A stretch of DNA of 64,000 nucleotides, from NCBI RefSeq assembly GCF_026420145.1, contig NZ_JAPMLV010000001.1, forward strand, positions 372,001 to 436,000, written 5' to 3'. This DNA is from Enterobacter pseudoroggenkampii (lineage in GTDB: Bacteria > Pseudomonadota > Gammaproteobacteria > Enterobacterales > Enterobacteriaceae). Position numbers and translations under genes: made by a program. The notes below the pieces were generated by a model. The model worked only from the letters and a program-made list of their open reading frames with translations, was not told the origin of the DNA and did not search any database. Positions 40,640 to 49,840 of the stretch are shown here, piece after piece. Position 1 is the first letter of the stretch, and every line of letters starts with the position of its first letter.

Positions 40640-41170
40640 TCAGGCGTTCAGAATATCGTCCAGGTGCAGTTCTTCACGGATCTGCTTCACCCACTTCTCA
40701 ACACGCTCGGCGGTCAGTTCTGGCTGACGGTCTTCGTCGATGGCCAGACCCACGAAGTGATCGTCATCGGCCAGGCCTTTAGACGCTTCGAAGTGGTAAC
40801 CGGCGGTCGGCCAGTGGCCTACAATAACCGCGCCATTCGGCTCAATGATGTCGCGGATGGTGCCCAGCGCGTCACAGAAGTATTCGGCGTAGTCTTCCTG
40901 ATCGCCACAGCCAAACAGGGCGACCAGCTTACCGTTGAAGTCGACTTCTTCCAGCGTCGGGAAGAAATCATCCCAGTCGCACTGGGCTTCACCGTAGTAC
41001 CAGGTTGGGATACCCAGCAGCAAAATGTCATAGCCTTCCAGATCTTCTTTGCTGCTCTTGGCGATGTCATGCACATCAGCAACGTCTTTACCGAGCTGTT
41101 TTTGAATGTTTTTTGCGATATTTTCGGTATTGCCGGTATCACTGCCAAAGAAAATGCCGATGATTGCCAT
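40640..41170 (-). CDS. fldA: Flavodoxin 1
   Basis: FldA is the essential FMN electron carrier used by, for example, IspG/IspH, pyruvate formate-lyase activase and MetH. The 176-residue protein starts [20 protein letters not shown] with the FMN phosphate loop GSDTGNTE at residues 9-16. Flavin-contact loops are [16 protein letters not shown] and [13 protein letters not shown]. Further open codons upstream are not part of the protein. A GGCGCAAC/GTTGCGCC hairpin without U-run lies at 40611-40630, just after the stop. Confidence 0.97.
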   Translation of the reverse strand: MAIIGIFFGSDTGNTENIAKNIQKQLGKDVADVHDIAKSSKEDLEGYDILLLGIPTWYYGEAQCDWDDFFPTLEEVDFNGKLVALFGCGDQEDYAEYFCDALGTIRDIIEPNGAVIVGHWPTAGYHFEASKGLADDDHFVGLAIDEDRQPELTAERVEKWVKQIREELHLDDILNA

Positions 41171-41325
41171 GAGTAAAATAACCTCTTGAAACTTAATAGT
41201 ATGGTGGCGCAATTCGGCCACGGATAAGGGCAATAATAGCAGAACTGGCAACCCTGCGGAAACAGCTATCGCGCAGGACTGCACTCTGTGCTACATGAAA
41301 AGGGCGATAAAGGGGATTTTCAGAC

Positions 41326-41613
41326 TTATGCCTGGCCGCGTAACGTTTCAAGCTGAGCGATCAACATCTCTTCAATGAGTTCACTGCGGCTGATATTTCG
41401 CGCGTCGGCCAGCTCGTTCAGCGCATCGACGGCGTCGGCGTTAAGCTTCAGTTCGACACGCTTAAGCCCACGATTTTTATCGCGTTTAAGCTGGTTGCGT
41501 TTATTGATACGCAGCTGTTCATCGCGCGAAAGCGGATTCGTCTTGGGTCGTCCCGGGCGACGCTCATTCGCGAACAGATCTAGTGTCGTACGGTCCGTTT
41601 GTTCTTTGGCCAT
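41326..41613 (-). CDS. ybfE: LexA-regulated protein YbfE (ribbon-helix-helix-like)
   Basis: This is a 95-residue basic protein known in E. coli as LexA-regulated; its function is unknown. The N-terminal half is highly charged (LDLFANERRPGRPKTNPLSR). The C-terminal half (KRVELKLNADAVDALNELAD) reads like a ribbon-helix-helix DNA-binding fold, which is an inference from the strand-helix pattern. I could not find a clear LexA box (CTG-N10-CAG) in the 128 bp upstream. It is upstream of fldA. Confidence 0.85.
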   Translation of the reverse strand: MAKEQTDRTTLDLFANERRPGRPKTNPLSRDEQLRINKRNQLKRDKNRGLKRVELKLNADAVDALNELADARNISRSELIEEMLIAQLETLRGQA

Positions 41614-41701
41614 GATTCTGAGACTTCGGGGGAAACACGCCGCCCTGCTAATGCCCGGGCGATAAGCGCGCCATCATACATCACCAAAAACGGCACGCCA
41701 A

Positions 41702-41729
41702 CGACTGGACGCCTGCAGCCTTCCAGTCG
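41702..41729. repeat. Inverted repeat downstream of ybfF
   Basis: CGACTGGA and TCCAGTCG form a perfect 8-bp stem across a 12-nt loop, 13 bp past the ybfF stop. On the minus strand it lacks a U-run; on the plus strand CTCTCTTTTT follows it. It may separate ybfF from ybfE. Confidence 0.5.
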
Positions 41730-41741
41730 CTCTCTTTTTAA

Positions 41742-42515
41742 TCAATTTGCAGTATCAGCAAGATAGCGGCGAATGGCGCGCAGCACGGCGTCAGGTTTTT
41801 CCGCATGCACCCAGTGCCCGGCACCGGCAATAACGTGGGCGCGAGCCTGCGGGAACTGGGCCAGCAGCGTGTCGCGGTACGCGTCGGTTACGTAAGGTGA
41901 GTTTCCGCCGCGAATAAAGAGGGTAGGGTGCGGCCAGGCGGGGACGGTTTTCCAGCCCACGATGTTGTTGTACTGGTCCCAGAGCACCGGCACGTTAAAA
42001 CGCCATTGCCCGTCAACAAACGACTTCAGCAGGAACTGCACGACGCCTTCTTCATCAAGATGCTCACGCATGACGGCAGCCGCCTGTTGGCGTGTCGCGA
42101 CACCCGCTTCTGTGACCGCATTAATGGCGGCAAAAATCTCGTCGTGACGACGGACGTCATAATCCACGGGCGCGACGTCAATTACCACCAGGCCGCTAAT
42201 ACGGTCCGGGGCCAGTGCCGTCAGGGCCATCACCGCTTTACCACCCATTGAATGCCCGATCAGCGTTACCTTCTGCAGGCTATGTGCGTCCAGCGTATCC
42301 AGCAGATCCTGCGCCATCGCCGCGTAGGTCATCTCGTCGGAACGCCCGGAAAGACCGTGATTGCGCATATCGACCTGTAAAATATCGTGGTCGGTAACCA
42401 GATCGCGTGCCAGCACGCCCAGGTTATCCAGGCTGCCAAAAAGCCCGTGAACCAGTACGATGGGAGAATTATTGTTCGGCGATTGTGCAGTTTGCGCTCG
42501 GGTATTCAATTTCAT
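41742..42515 (-). CDS. ybfF: Acyl-CoA/short-chain esterase YbfF
   Basis: This is an alpha/beta-hydrolase acting on short acyl esters and acyl-CoA in vitro; its physiological substrate is not known. The 257-residue protein has the nucleophile elbow GHSMGG (Ser89), the oxyanion region VLVHGLFGSLDN and the catalytic histidine in GAGHWVHAEKPD. It is slightly longer than the 254-residue E. coli form. It is divergent from seqA. Confidence 0.94.
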   Translation of the reverse strand: MKLNTRAQTAQSPNNNSPIVLVHGLFGSLDNLGVLARDLVTDHDILQVDMRNHGLSGRSDEMTYAAMAQDLLDTLDAHSLQKVTLIGHSMGGKAVMALTALAPDRISGLVVIDVAPVDYDVRRHDEIFAAINAVTEAGVATRQQAAAVMREHLDEEGVVQFLLKSFVDGQWRFNVPVLWDQYNNIVGWKTVPAWPHPTLFIRGGNSPYVTDAYRDTLLAQFPQARAHVIAGAGHWVHAEKPDAVLRAIRRYLADTAN

Positions 42516-42636
42516 GGCAAAGTTCTTTTTTTACGTATGTCAGGTTAGGGTATCATGTTGACCATTCTGCCGCCCGGCTGCAAGGTTCCAGTTTAATCTG
42601 ACTTTTGCCGCCAACCTGGTTTGACGCTATCCGCTG

Positions 42637-42661
42637 TTGGGATTTGACCTTATAATCCCAA
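42637..42661 (+). promoter_or_regulatory. seqA promoter region with inverted repeat over the -10
   Basis: A TATAAT (42651-42656) lies 42 bp before the seqA start and is bracketed by the inverted repeat TTGGGAT/ATCCCAA. I see no well-spaced -35; a TTGACG at 42621 is too far away. An operator role for the repeat is a guess. Confidence 0.45.
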
Positions 42662-42698
42662 TGACTTGTATTCAGATAAGATATCGCACTGGATTAAG

Positions 42699-43247
42699 AT
42701 GAAAACAATCGAAGTTGATGACGAACTCTATCAGTATATTGCCAGCCAGACGCGGCATATCGGGGAGAGCGCGTCCGACATTTTACGGCGCATGCTTAAA
42801 ATTTCCGCCGCTTCACAGCCTGCTACCCCAGTCACCAAAGATGTCGTGTCTCAGCCGAGCGTTGTTGCACAAGCAAAACCTGCCGTGACGCCGGCAAAAG
42901 ATAAAGTGCGCGCGATGCGCGAGCTGCTGCTCTCCGATGAATATGCGGAACAGAAAAAGGCGGTTAACCGCTTTATGCTGGTGCTGTCTACACTTTATTC
43001 ACTGGATAACAAAGCGTTTGCTGAAGCGACCGAGTCGCTGCACGGTCGTACTCGCGTCTATTTCGCGGGCGACGAGCAGACGCTGCTGCAAAATGGCAAT
43101 CAAACCAAACCCAAACATGTTCCTGGCACCCCGTACTGGGTGATCACCAATACCAATACGGACCGCAAGTGCAGCATGATTGAACACATCATGCAGTCCA
43201 TGCAGTTCCCGGCGGAATTGATTGAAAAGGTTTGCGGTACAATTTAA
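42699..43247 (+). CDS. seqA: Replication-initiation negative modulator SeqA
   Basis: SeqA binds hemimethylated GATC sites, sequesters oriC after initiation and organises new DNA. It has 182 residues against 181 in E. coli. The N-terminal oligomerisation domain is MKTIEVDDELYQYIAS, followed by a variable linker (about 35-65), then the DNA-binding domain (about 70-180) with TESLHGRTRVYF and NQTKPKHVPGTPYWV. The start was set by homology; eleven upstream in-frame codons are ignored. pgm follows after 24 bp in the same operon. Confidence 0.97.
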   Translation: MKTIEVDDELYQYIASQTRHIGESASDILRRMLKISAASQPATPVTKDVVSQPSVVAQAKPAVTPAKDKVRAMRELLLSDEYAEQKKAVNRFMLVLSTLYSLDNKAFAEATESLHGRTRVYFAGDEQTLLQNGNQTKPKHVPGTPYWVITNTNTDRKCSMIEHIMQSMQFPAELIEKVCGTI

Positions 43248-43271
43248 CCCTTGCATCAGAAGGACCCGGTA

Positions 43272-44912
43272 ATGGCAAATCACAGCCGTGCAGGCCAACC
43301 TGCACAACAAAGCGATTTGATTAACGTCGCTCAGCTGACCGCGCAGTATTACGTGCTGAAGCCGGTCGTGGGCAACGCAGAACACGCAGTGAAGTTTGGT
43401 ACATCTGGTCACCGCGGCAGCGCGGCGCGCCACAGCTTTAACGAACCGCACATTCTGGCCATTGCTCAGGCCATTGCGGAAGAGCGCGCTAAAAACGGCG
43501 TTACCGGTCCGTGCTACGTGGGGAAAGATACCCATGCCCTGTCTGAACCGGCGTTCATCTCTGTTGTGGAAGTGCTGGCTGCAAACGGCGTCGATGTCAT
43601 TGTTCAGGAGAACAATGGCTTCACCCCAACGCCTGCGGTCTCTAACGCTATCCTGGTACACAACAAAAAAGGTGGCGCGCTGGCTGACGGTATCGTTATC
43701 ACGCCATCCCACAACCCGCCGGAAGACGGTGGCATCAAATACAACCCGCCTAACGGTGGCCCGGCCGACACCAACGTCACCAAAGTGGTGGAAGATCGTG
43801 CGAACGCGTTGCTGGCTGACGGCCTGAAAGGCGTGAAGCGCATCTCTCTGGATGCGGCCATGGCGTCCGGCCGCGTGAAAGAGCAGGATCTGGTTCAGCC
43901 GTTCGTGGAAGGGCTGGCGGATATCGTCGATATGGCGGCCATTCAGAAAGCTGGCCTGAAGCTGGGCGTGGATCCGTTGGGCGGCTCCGGTATCGAATAC
44001 TGGAAGCGTATCGCCGAGCATTACAATCTGGATCTGACCATCGTGAACGATCACGTCGATCAGACCTTCCGTTTTATGCACCTGGATAAAGACGGCGCGA
44101 TCCGTATGGACTGCTCTTCCGAGTGCGCAATGGCGGGCCTGCTGGCGCTGCGTGATAAATTCGATCTGGCGTTTGCTAACGACCCGGATTATGACCGTCA
44201 CGGTATCGTCACCCCTGCCGGGCTGATGAACCCGAACCACTATCTGGCGGTTGCGATTAACTACCTGTTCCAGCACCGTCCGCAGTGGGGCAAAGAGGTG
44301 GCCGTCGGTAAAACGCTGGTTTCCTCGGCGATGATCGACCGCGTGGTCGAGGCGCTGGGCCGCAAGCTGGTGGAAGTGCCGGTGGGCTTCAAATGGTTCG
44401 TTGACGGTCTGCACGACGGCAGCTTTGGTTTCGGTGGTGAAGAGAGCGCGGGGGCCTCTTTCCTGCGTTTCGACGGCACGCCATGGTCAACCGATAAAGA
44501 CGGCATCATCATGTGCCTGCTGGCGGCGGAAATCACCGCGGTCACCGGTAAAAACCCGCAGGAACATTACAATGATCTGGCGGCACGCTTTGGTGCACCA
44601 AGCTATAACCGTATTCAGGCTAGCGCGACGTCAGCTCAGAAAGCGGCCCTGTCCAAACTCTCTCCGGAGATGGTCAGCGCAAGCACCCTGGCAGGTGACC
44701 CGATCACCGCGCGTCTGACGGCGGCACCGGGCAACGGTGCCTCCATTGGTGGGCTGAAAGTGATGACCGAAAACGGCTGGTTCGCCGCGCGTCCATCCGG
44801 TACGGAAGATGCGTATAAAATCTATTGCGAAAGCTTCCTCGGCGCTGAGCACCGTCAGCAGATTGAGAAAGAAGCGGTAGAGATTGTCAGCGAAGTGCTA
44901 AAAAACGCGTAA
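43272..44912 (+). CDS. pgm: Alpha-D-phosphoglucomutase
   Basis: Pgm interconverts glucose-1-phosphate and glucose-6-phosphate. It has 546 residues, as in E. coli, when begun at [15 protein letters not shown]. The phosphoserine loop is [18 protein letters not shown] (about 141-158), the metal loop NDPDYDRHG, the substrate loop [10 protein letters not shown] and the phosphate-binding loop [11 protein letters not shown]. It is cotranscribed with seqA and convergent with potE. Confidence 0.97.
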   Translation: MANHSRAGQPAQQSDLINVAQLTAQYYVLKPVVGNAEHAVKFGTSGHRGSAARHSFNEPHILAIAQAIAEERAKNGVTGPCYVGKDTHALSEPAFISVVEVLAANGVDVIVQENNGFTPTPAVSNAILVHNKKGGALADGIVITPSHNPPEDGGIKYNPPNGGPADTNVTKVVEDRANALLADGLKGVKRISLDAAMASGRVKEQDLVQPFVEGLADIVDMAAIQKAGLKLGVDPLGGSGIEYWKRIAEHYNLDLTIVNDHVDQTFRFMHLDKDGAIRMDCSSECAMAGLLALRDKFDLAFANDPDYDRHGIVTPAGLMNPNHYLAVAINYLFQHRPQWGKEVAVGKTLVSSAMIDRVVEALGRKLVEVPVGFKWFVDGLHDGSFGFGGEESAGASFLRFDGTPWSTDKDGIIMCLLAAEITAVTGKNPQEHYNDLAARFGAPSYNRIQASATSAQKAALSKLSPEMVSASTLAGDPITARLTAAPGNGASIGGLKVMTENGWFAARPSGTEDAYKIYCESFLGAEHRQQIEKEAVEIVSEVLKNA

Positions 44913-44923
44913 GTGCGGTTTGT

Positions 44924-44969
44924 GTGCGGGCTGATGCCCTCACCCCGGCCCTCTCCCACAGGGAGAGGG
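44924..44969 (-). repeat. 46-bp dispersed hairpin repeat, copy C (pgm/potE)
   Basis: This is the same element as copies A, B and D but in the opposite orientation. It reads GTGCGGGCTGATGCCCTCA and then ends in the CCCTCTCCC/GGGAGAGGG stem. Together with the adjacent terminator it forms a 91-bp composite matching the one at 63357-63445. Confidence 0.85.
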
Positions 44970-44980
44970 AGAAAACAATA

Positions 44981-45008
44981 AAAACGGCAACCCTTGGGTT
45001 GCCGTTTT
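44981..45008. terminator. Bidirectional terminator between pgm and potE
   Basis: AAAACGGCAACCC/GGGTTGCCGTTTT is a 13-bp stem with A and T runs on its two sides, serving both convergent genes. The same terminator recurs after nei. Confidence 0.9.
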
Positions 45009-45016
45009 GCTTTTAC

Positions 45017-46330
45017 CTAACTGTGCTTGTTCTTCAATTCAAACCGTGGTGACACCAGACCGTACAGCGTCCAGCCCATAAAGGTCACCATCGCGCCATA
45101 CAGCATCGCTTCCTGGCCGGATGAGTAGAGCGCGTAGAAGCTGTAGATTGCCCCAATCAGCGCCACGATATTCGCCGCACGCGCTTTGCGCGGATCCACC
45201 TTCGCGACTTTCTGAATAATCACCAGCGCCGCCATCGACAGAATATACGGAATGATATTTGTCACGACCGCCAGGTTGACCAGCACGTTGAACTGGCTGT
45301 TTAGCGACGGGCTAATGGTCATCAGCGACAATCCGCTCTGGAAGATGACAATCGCCAGCATGCCCTGCACCGGCGCATCGGCTTTGGTCACGCGGGAGAA
45401 GATTTTTGGGAAGTAACCTTCATCAGCCGAAGATTTAAACACCTGTGCGATGGTGAACTGCCACCCAAGGAGTGAACCGCAGCAGGACATCACCATCAGA
45501 CCCATGATCACTTTCCCGACTTCCGGAGTGAACATCTGCGCGAAGGCCAGCCCGAACGGCGCCGTGGAGTTGGCCAGATCCATATTCGGTACGATGCCCG
45601 CAATGACGTTAGTCGAGACGATATAGATCACCGCCGCGCCCAGCGTTCCGCCAAGGACCGCAATCGGCACGTTCTTTTCAGGATTCTCCACCACTTCCGC
45701 GTTCGCGCAGGCGGATTCCAGCCCCAGGAAAGCCCAGAGCGTCATAGCGATAGAAGAGCCCACAGCGGTAAAGAACGGCACATGGTGCGGGTTCCAGGAG
45801 TTGGCGTACAGCGTCGGGCTGAACCAGAACCAGCCGATGATGCACAGGCCGACAACCGGGATAATCACGCCCCAGACGGTGATGCTGGAGAGCTGTCCGG
45901 TGATACGCGCGCCGCCAAAGTTAGCCACGGTGCAGATCCACAGAACCCCGATGGTCGCCAGCCCAATTTGTACCGGGCTGAGCGTCGCGCCAAACAGCTC
46001 CGTACCGTAACCTACGGCGGAGATGGCAATCGCCACGTTGGCGATCAGCAGCGACACGCCGTAGGTGTAGTTGGCCATAAAGTTGCCCGACTTGCCAAAG
46101 GCGTATTCGGCATAGCCCCCCATCCCGCCTGACTTACGACTGAACATCCCGCACTTGGCGAACGCCCACGCCAGCGCCATTGAACCGACTGCCGTCACCA
46201 GCCAGGAGATGATAGAGATGGTACCCACCTCTGCAAGCTTGGTGGGCAGCATGATAATCCCGGAGCCCATCATGTTCACCATGGTGAGGATGGTCAGCTG
46301 CACCACGCCCATCTTATTGGACTTACTCAT
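45017..46330 (-). CDS. potE: Putrescine-ornithine antiporter PotE
   Basis: PotE is an APC-family antiporter with about twelve membrane spans. It exchanges external ornithine for internal putrescine made by SpeF, consuming cytoplasmic protons at low pH. It has 437 residues against 439 in E. coli, with the N-terminal transport signature GVVQLTILTMVNMMGSGIIM. It overlaps speF by four bases, giving a coupled acid-resistance pair. Confidence 0.97.
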   Translation of the reverse strand: MSKSNKMGVVQLTILTMVNMMGSGIIMLPTKLAEVGTISIISWLVTAVGSMALAWAFAKCGMFSRKSGGMGGYAEYAFGKSGNFMANYTYGVSLLIANVAIAISAVGYGTELFGATLSPVQIGLATIGVLWICTVANFGGARITGQLSSITVWGVIIPVVGLCIIGWFWFSPTLYANSWNPHHVPFFTAVGSSIAMTLWAFLGLESACANAEVVENPEKNVPIAVLGGTLGAAVIYIVSTNVIAGIVPNMDLANSTAPFGLAFAQMFTPEVGKVIMGLMVMSCCGSLLGWQFTIAQVFKSSADEGYFPKIFSRVTKADAPVQGMLAIVIFQSGLSLMTISPSLNSQFNVLVNLAVVTNIIPYILSMAALVIIQKVAKVDPRKARAANIVALIGAIYSFYALYSSGQEAMLYGAMVTFMGWTLYGLVSPRFELKNKHS

Positions 46331-48525
46331 AATTTCTCTCCTTTCAGCAGCGCGGGCTGAGCGGCGGGTTGTTTGATGACATTGCAGCGAACCTGTTTGC
46401 GGCCCTCACACTCCTCGACGTAAACACCCTGCAGCTCCGGCGCGAAGCCCGGCAGAAGGTTGATGCCTTCTTCCAGGGCGGCAAAGTAGCGCAGCACGGA
46501 ACCGCCCCAGACTTCCCCTGGGACAACACACAGCACCCCCGGCGGATAAGGAAGGGCGCCTTCGGCGGCGATGCGGCCTTCCGCGTCGCGCAGGGAGACC
46601 AGCTCAACTTCACCGCGCAGATAGGCGTAGTTCGCGTCCTGCGGGTTCATCATCACGCGTGGGAAGTGAGACTTGCGGAACATCTCTTTCTGCAGCTGTT
46701 TCACGTTGTGGCGGGCGTACAGGTCATGCATCTCCTGGCAGATCTGGCGCAGGGTGTAATCCGCGTAACGTTCCGGATGCTGTTTGTAGAGAGAAGGCAG
46801 GACCTCTTTCAGCGGAACATCGCTCTCGAGCAGTTTCTCGAAGCGCACCAGCTGGGCAACTAACTGTTGAAGTTTGCCCATATCTTCCGCAGGCGTGAGC
46901 AGGAACAGGATCGAGTTGAGATCGCATTTTTCCGGCACGATGCCGTTTTCACGCAGGAAGTTGGCGAGGATAGTGGCGGGCACGCCGAAGTCGTCATACT
47001 CCCCGGTGCGGGCGTTAATGCCCGGCGTGGTCAGCAGGAGCTTGCACGGGTCGATAAAATACTGATGCTCTGCGTAGCCTTCAAAAGCGTGCCAGTTTTC
47101 ACCCGGTACGAAGTGGAAGAAGCGCAGATCGGTTGCAATCTCCGCCGTGTCCCAGCTTTCCCACGGACGGCCATCCACCGTCTCCGGCACGAAGGGACGC
47201 AGATACTGGCAGTTCTCCAGGATCAGCTTGCGCGCTTCGATACCGTTCACCACGCAGTCCATCCACATGTTGCGGCCGCTCTGGCCTTCATGCATACGGG
47301 CGTTAATGTCCAGCGCGGCAAACAGCGGATAGAACGGGCTGGTGGAGGCGTGCATCATAAAGGCATTATTCAGCCGCTTATGCGGGACATAGCGCTGCTG
47401 GCCTTTGATATGGCTGTCTTTCTTGTGAATTTGCGAGGTCTGGGAGAAGCCTGCCTGCTGTTTATGCACGGACTGGGTGACCAGGATCCCCGGATCGTTT
47501 TCGTTCAGCTCCAGCAGCAGCGGCGAGCAGTCGGCCATCATCGGAATAAACTGCTCGTAACCCACCCAGGCCGAGTCAAACAGGATGTAATCACACAGGT
47601 GCCCAATCTTATCCACCACCTGACGGGCGTTATAGATGGTGCCATCGTAGGTACCCAGCTGGATCACCGCCAGACGGAACGGACGCGCATCGCGTGCACG
47701 GCCCGGCGCCACCTCTGCCACCAGCTCTCGTAGATAACTCTCTTCAAAGCAGTGGGCGTCAATGCCACCAATGAAGCCGTACGGGTTACGCGCGGTTTCG
47801 AGATAGACCGGCGTTGCGCCTGCCTGGAGGAGGGCACCGTGATGGTTAGATTTGTGGTTGTTACGGTCGAAGAGTACCAGGTCGCCCGGGGTGAGCAGGG
47901 CGTTAAGCACCACTTTGTTGGATGACGAGGTGCCGTTCAGCACGAAGTAGGTCTTATCGGCATTAAAGACCTTCGCCGCATGTTGCTGCGCAATGCACGG
48001 CGCGCCCTCGTGAATCAGCAGATCGCCCATTGCGACGTCGGCGTTACACAGATCGGAGCGGAAAAGCGTCTCGCCAAAGAAATCAACGAACTGATTACCG
48101 GCAGGATGACGGCGGAAGAACTGGCCGCCCTGATGCCCCGGGCAGTCAAACGCACTGTTGCCCTGCTTCACGTAGTCGACCAGTGCGCGGAAAAACGGCG
48201 GGCGCAGCTGGGTTTCGTACTTCAGGGCCGCTGCTTCCAGCTGGCGTCCATAAAAGTCGTTGCTGGTGTCTGAATACTCAAATACGCCATGAATGCGCGA
48301 TAAATAGTCTGCCGGAATGATCTCTTCTTTATGCGTCGCGACAAAAACAGGAATGCCAAAACCGGTGGCTTCTATTTCGTCCAGGATACCGCTGGCAATA
48401 TCCGTTACCGCCAGAACAATGGCGGCAACATCAATATAATCAGAAGCGCGGACATCCACCAGTTCACGCTGGGTGGTAAAGCAATCCGGACAGGCACGGC
48501 TGGCTGCGATTTTTAAACTTTTCAT
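46327..48525 (-). CDS. speF: Inducible ornithine decarboxylase SpeF
   Basis: SpeF decarboxylates ornithine to putrescine with pyridoxal phosphate. The 732 residues equal E. coli. It has an N-terminal wing domain (about 1-110) and a PLP domain with the Schiff-base lysine in TQSVHKQQAGFSQTS (about 350). The C-terminal domain follows. Expression should depend on the ornithine-sensing leader peptide speFL upstream and on the long 5' leader. Confidence 0.97.
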   Translation of the reverse strand: MKSLKIAASRACPDCFTTQRELVDVRASDYIDVAAIVLAVTDIASGILDEIEATGFGIPVFVATHKEEIIPADYLSRIHGVFEYSDTSNDFYGRQLEAAALKYETQLRPPFFRALVDYVKQGNSAFDCPGHQGGQFFRRHPAGNQFVDFFGETLFRSDLCNADVAMGDLLIHEGAPCIAQQHAAKVFNADKTYFVLNGTSSSNKVVLNALLTPGDLVLFDRNNHKSNHHGALLQAGATPVYLETARNPYGFIGGIDAHCFEESYLRELVAEVAPGRARDARPFRLAVIQLGTYDGTIYNARQVVDKIGHLCDYILFDSAWVGYEQFIPMMADCSPLLLELNENDPGILVTQSVHKQQAGFSQTSQIHKKDSHIKGQQRYVPHKRLNNAFMMHASTSPFYPLFAALDINARMHEGQSGRNMWMDCVVNGIEARKLILENCQYLRPFVPETVDGRPWESWDTAEIATDLRFFHFVPGENWHAFEGYAEHQYFIDPCKLLLTTPGINARTGEYDDFGVPATILANFLRENGIVPEKCDLNSILFLLTPAEDMGKLQQLVAQLVRFEKLLESDVPLKEVLPSLYKQHPERYADYTLRQICQEMHDLYARHNVKQLQKEMFRKSHFPRVMMNPQDANYAYLRGEVELVSLRDAEGRIAAEGALPYPPGVLCVVPGEVWGGSVLRYFAALEEGINLLPGFAPELQGVYVEECEGRKQVRCNVIKQPAAQPALLKGEKL

Positions 48526-48779
48526 CTTTCTCTCTTTATTTTAGGTAATAAACGTCCCTCGATTTCTTGCAAGAAAGAAATCGATAATTTTCCGGAAAAA
48601 AAGCAAAGGGTGGCCGCTGATTTAAATCAGTGAATTGCTTTTTTGATGATTGAAATTCAGTCCGCCCGGTGCGGATGAGTCTGAATCAAGATGAATGAGC
48701 GCACGGGTTCACAGGCAAAAGCCTGTAAAATAAGATGTTTCAGGATGACCTGTAAGCGAGTGCGCCAGAAGTCTAAGGA

Positions 48780-48884
48780 CTACCGGGCATTAAAGAGATG
48801 AAAGTCAAAGCAGTTTCGGTGGGCAAACATCATGATATGTGTTGTCCGCCTTATATGGGGCATTAAGCGATTGTTGTTTTCCAT
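48780..48884 (-). CDS. speFL: Ornithine-sensing leader peptide SpeFL
   Basis: This 34-codon ORF begins MENNNRLMPHIRRTTHIMMF and ends FDFHLFNAR, followed by TAG, 254 bp upstream of speF. It closely matches E. coli SpeFL. There, ornithine captured by the nascent chain stalls the ribosome near the end and prevents Rho-dependent termination before speF. From memory, three positions differ: Leu7, Cys25 and Leu30 (Phe, Ser and Phe in E. coli). The 637-bp gap between speF and kdpE holds this ORF, a hairpin ACAGGC/GCCTGT at about 48710-48725, AT-rich promoter DNA and the kdp terminator. Confidence 0.88.
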   Translation of the reverse strand: MENNNRLMPHIRRTTHIMMFAHRNCFDFHLFNAR

Positions 48885-49073
48885 GATTCATTTTCCTTTC
48901 AGTAATTGAAAGCATGGTCATTTTATCCAGGAAAAGGCGATTAACCGTGAGGTAGATCACCTATAATCGATCAAATCAGAAATAAATATTCGTTTTAGAT
49001 GAATATCGCAGATCAAAATTCTGATTTGTTGATGATGCGTTAATGGGTTGTGTTATCAATGTTTTAAATGAGC

Positions 49074-49108
49074 AAAAATAACCCGTAAAAATAACGTATG
49101 GGTTATTT
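49074..49108 (-). terminator. Probable terminator of kdpFABCDE
   Basis: AAATAACCC/GGGTTATTT forms a 9-bp stem across a 15-nt loop, followed by TTTTTGC on the minus strand. It lies 54 bp past the kdpE stop. Confidence 0.6.
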
Positions 49109-49162
49109 GTGAAATATTTTCTGAGGGATTGAGTTTTATTTAGAAATAAAATGAATAGTTAT

Positions 49163-49840
49163 TCAAAGCATAAACCGATAACCGATACCGGTTTCAGTTA
49201 ATAGATGGCGAGGGCGAGCGGGGTCGACTTCGAGTTTCTGACGAAGATGTCCCATATATATGCGTAAATAATGACTATGTTCCACAGCGTTGGGTCCCCA
49301 CACCTGACTTAACAGCTGGCGTTGGGTGAGAACCTTACCGTGGTTGTTGAGCAGTACGGCGAGCAGGCGAAATTCTATCGGCGTGAGGTGAATCTCCTCA
49401 TCGCCGCGCACAATGCGCCGCGCGGCCAGGTCAACCCGGATATCCCCAAACGTGTAGGTTGGGTCAGCAGGCGTGGTTGCGCTGTGGCGACGCAGCGCCA
49501 CGCGAAGGCGGGCCTGTAGTTCGCCGATCCCAAAAGGTTTAATCAGATAGTCATCCGCCCCGGCATCCAGCGCCGCGATTTTATCCGTCTCTTCAGTACG
49601 GGCGGAGAGCACGAGGATCGGCATCTGGCTCCACTGACGGACTTCCCGGATAAAATCGATGCCGTCACCGTCCGGTAGGCCAAGATCGAGGATCACCAGG
49701 TCCGGCTTGCGGGTAGCGGCTTCAATTAAACCCCGCTGAAGCGTACCCGCATCATGAACGCGCAGACCGTCTCCTTCCAGCGCAGCGCGCAGAAAACGGC
49801 TAATGGCGATCTCATCTTCAACAATCAGAACGTTGATCAC
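49163..49840 (-). CDS. kdpE: Response regulator KdpE
   Basis: KdpE is an OmpR-family activator of the kdp operon when phosphorylated by KdpD. The 225-residue protein has a receiver domain with the phospho-acceptor Asp in DLVILDLGLPDGDG (about residue 52) and a C-terminal winged helix (about 130-225, LTPIEFRLLAVLLNNHGKVL). It overlaps kdpD by four bases. A T-rich KdpE-type site lies upstream of kdpF. Confidence 0.97.
   Translation of the reverse strand: MINVLIVEDEIAISRFLRAALEGDGLRVHDAGTLQRGLIEAATRKPDLVILDLGLPDGDGIDFIREVRQWSQMPILVLSARTEETDKIAALDAGADDYLIKPFGIGELQARLRVALRRHSATTPADPTYTFGDIRVDLAARRIVRGDEEIHLTPIEFRLLAVLLNNHGKVLTQRQLLSQVWGPNAVEHSHYLRIYMGHLRQKLEVDPARPRHLLTETGIGYRFML

Noticed and set aside
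41614..41741. LexA box upstream of ybfE
   Set aside because: YbfE is LexA-regulated in E. coli, but I found no CTG-N10-CAG match; the nearby CTG and CAG are eight bases apart within a separate inverted repeat.
42999..44414. 471-codon minus-strand ORF opposite seqA and pgm
   Set aside because: It spans two real genes on the other strand and has no ribosome-binding site or family resemblance.
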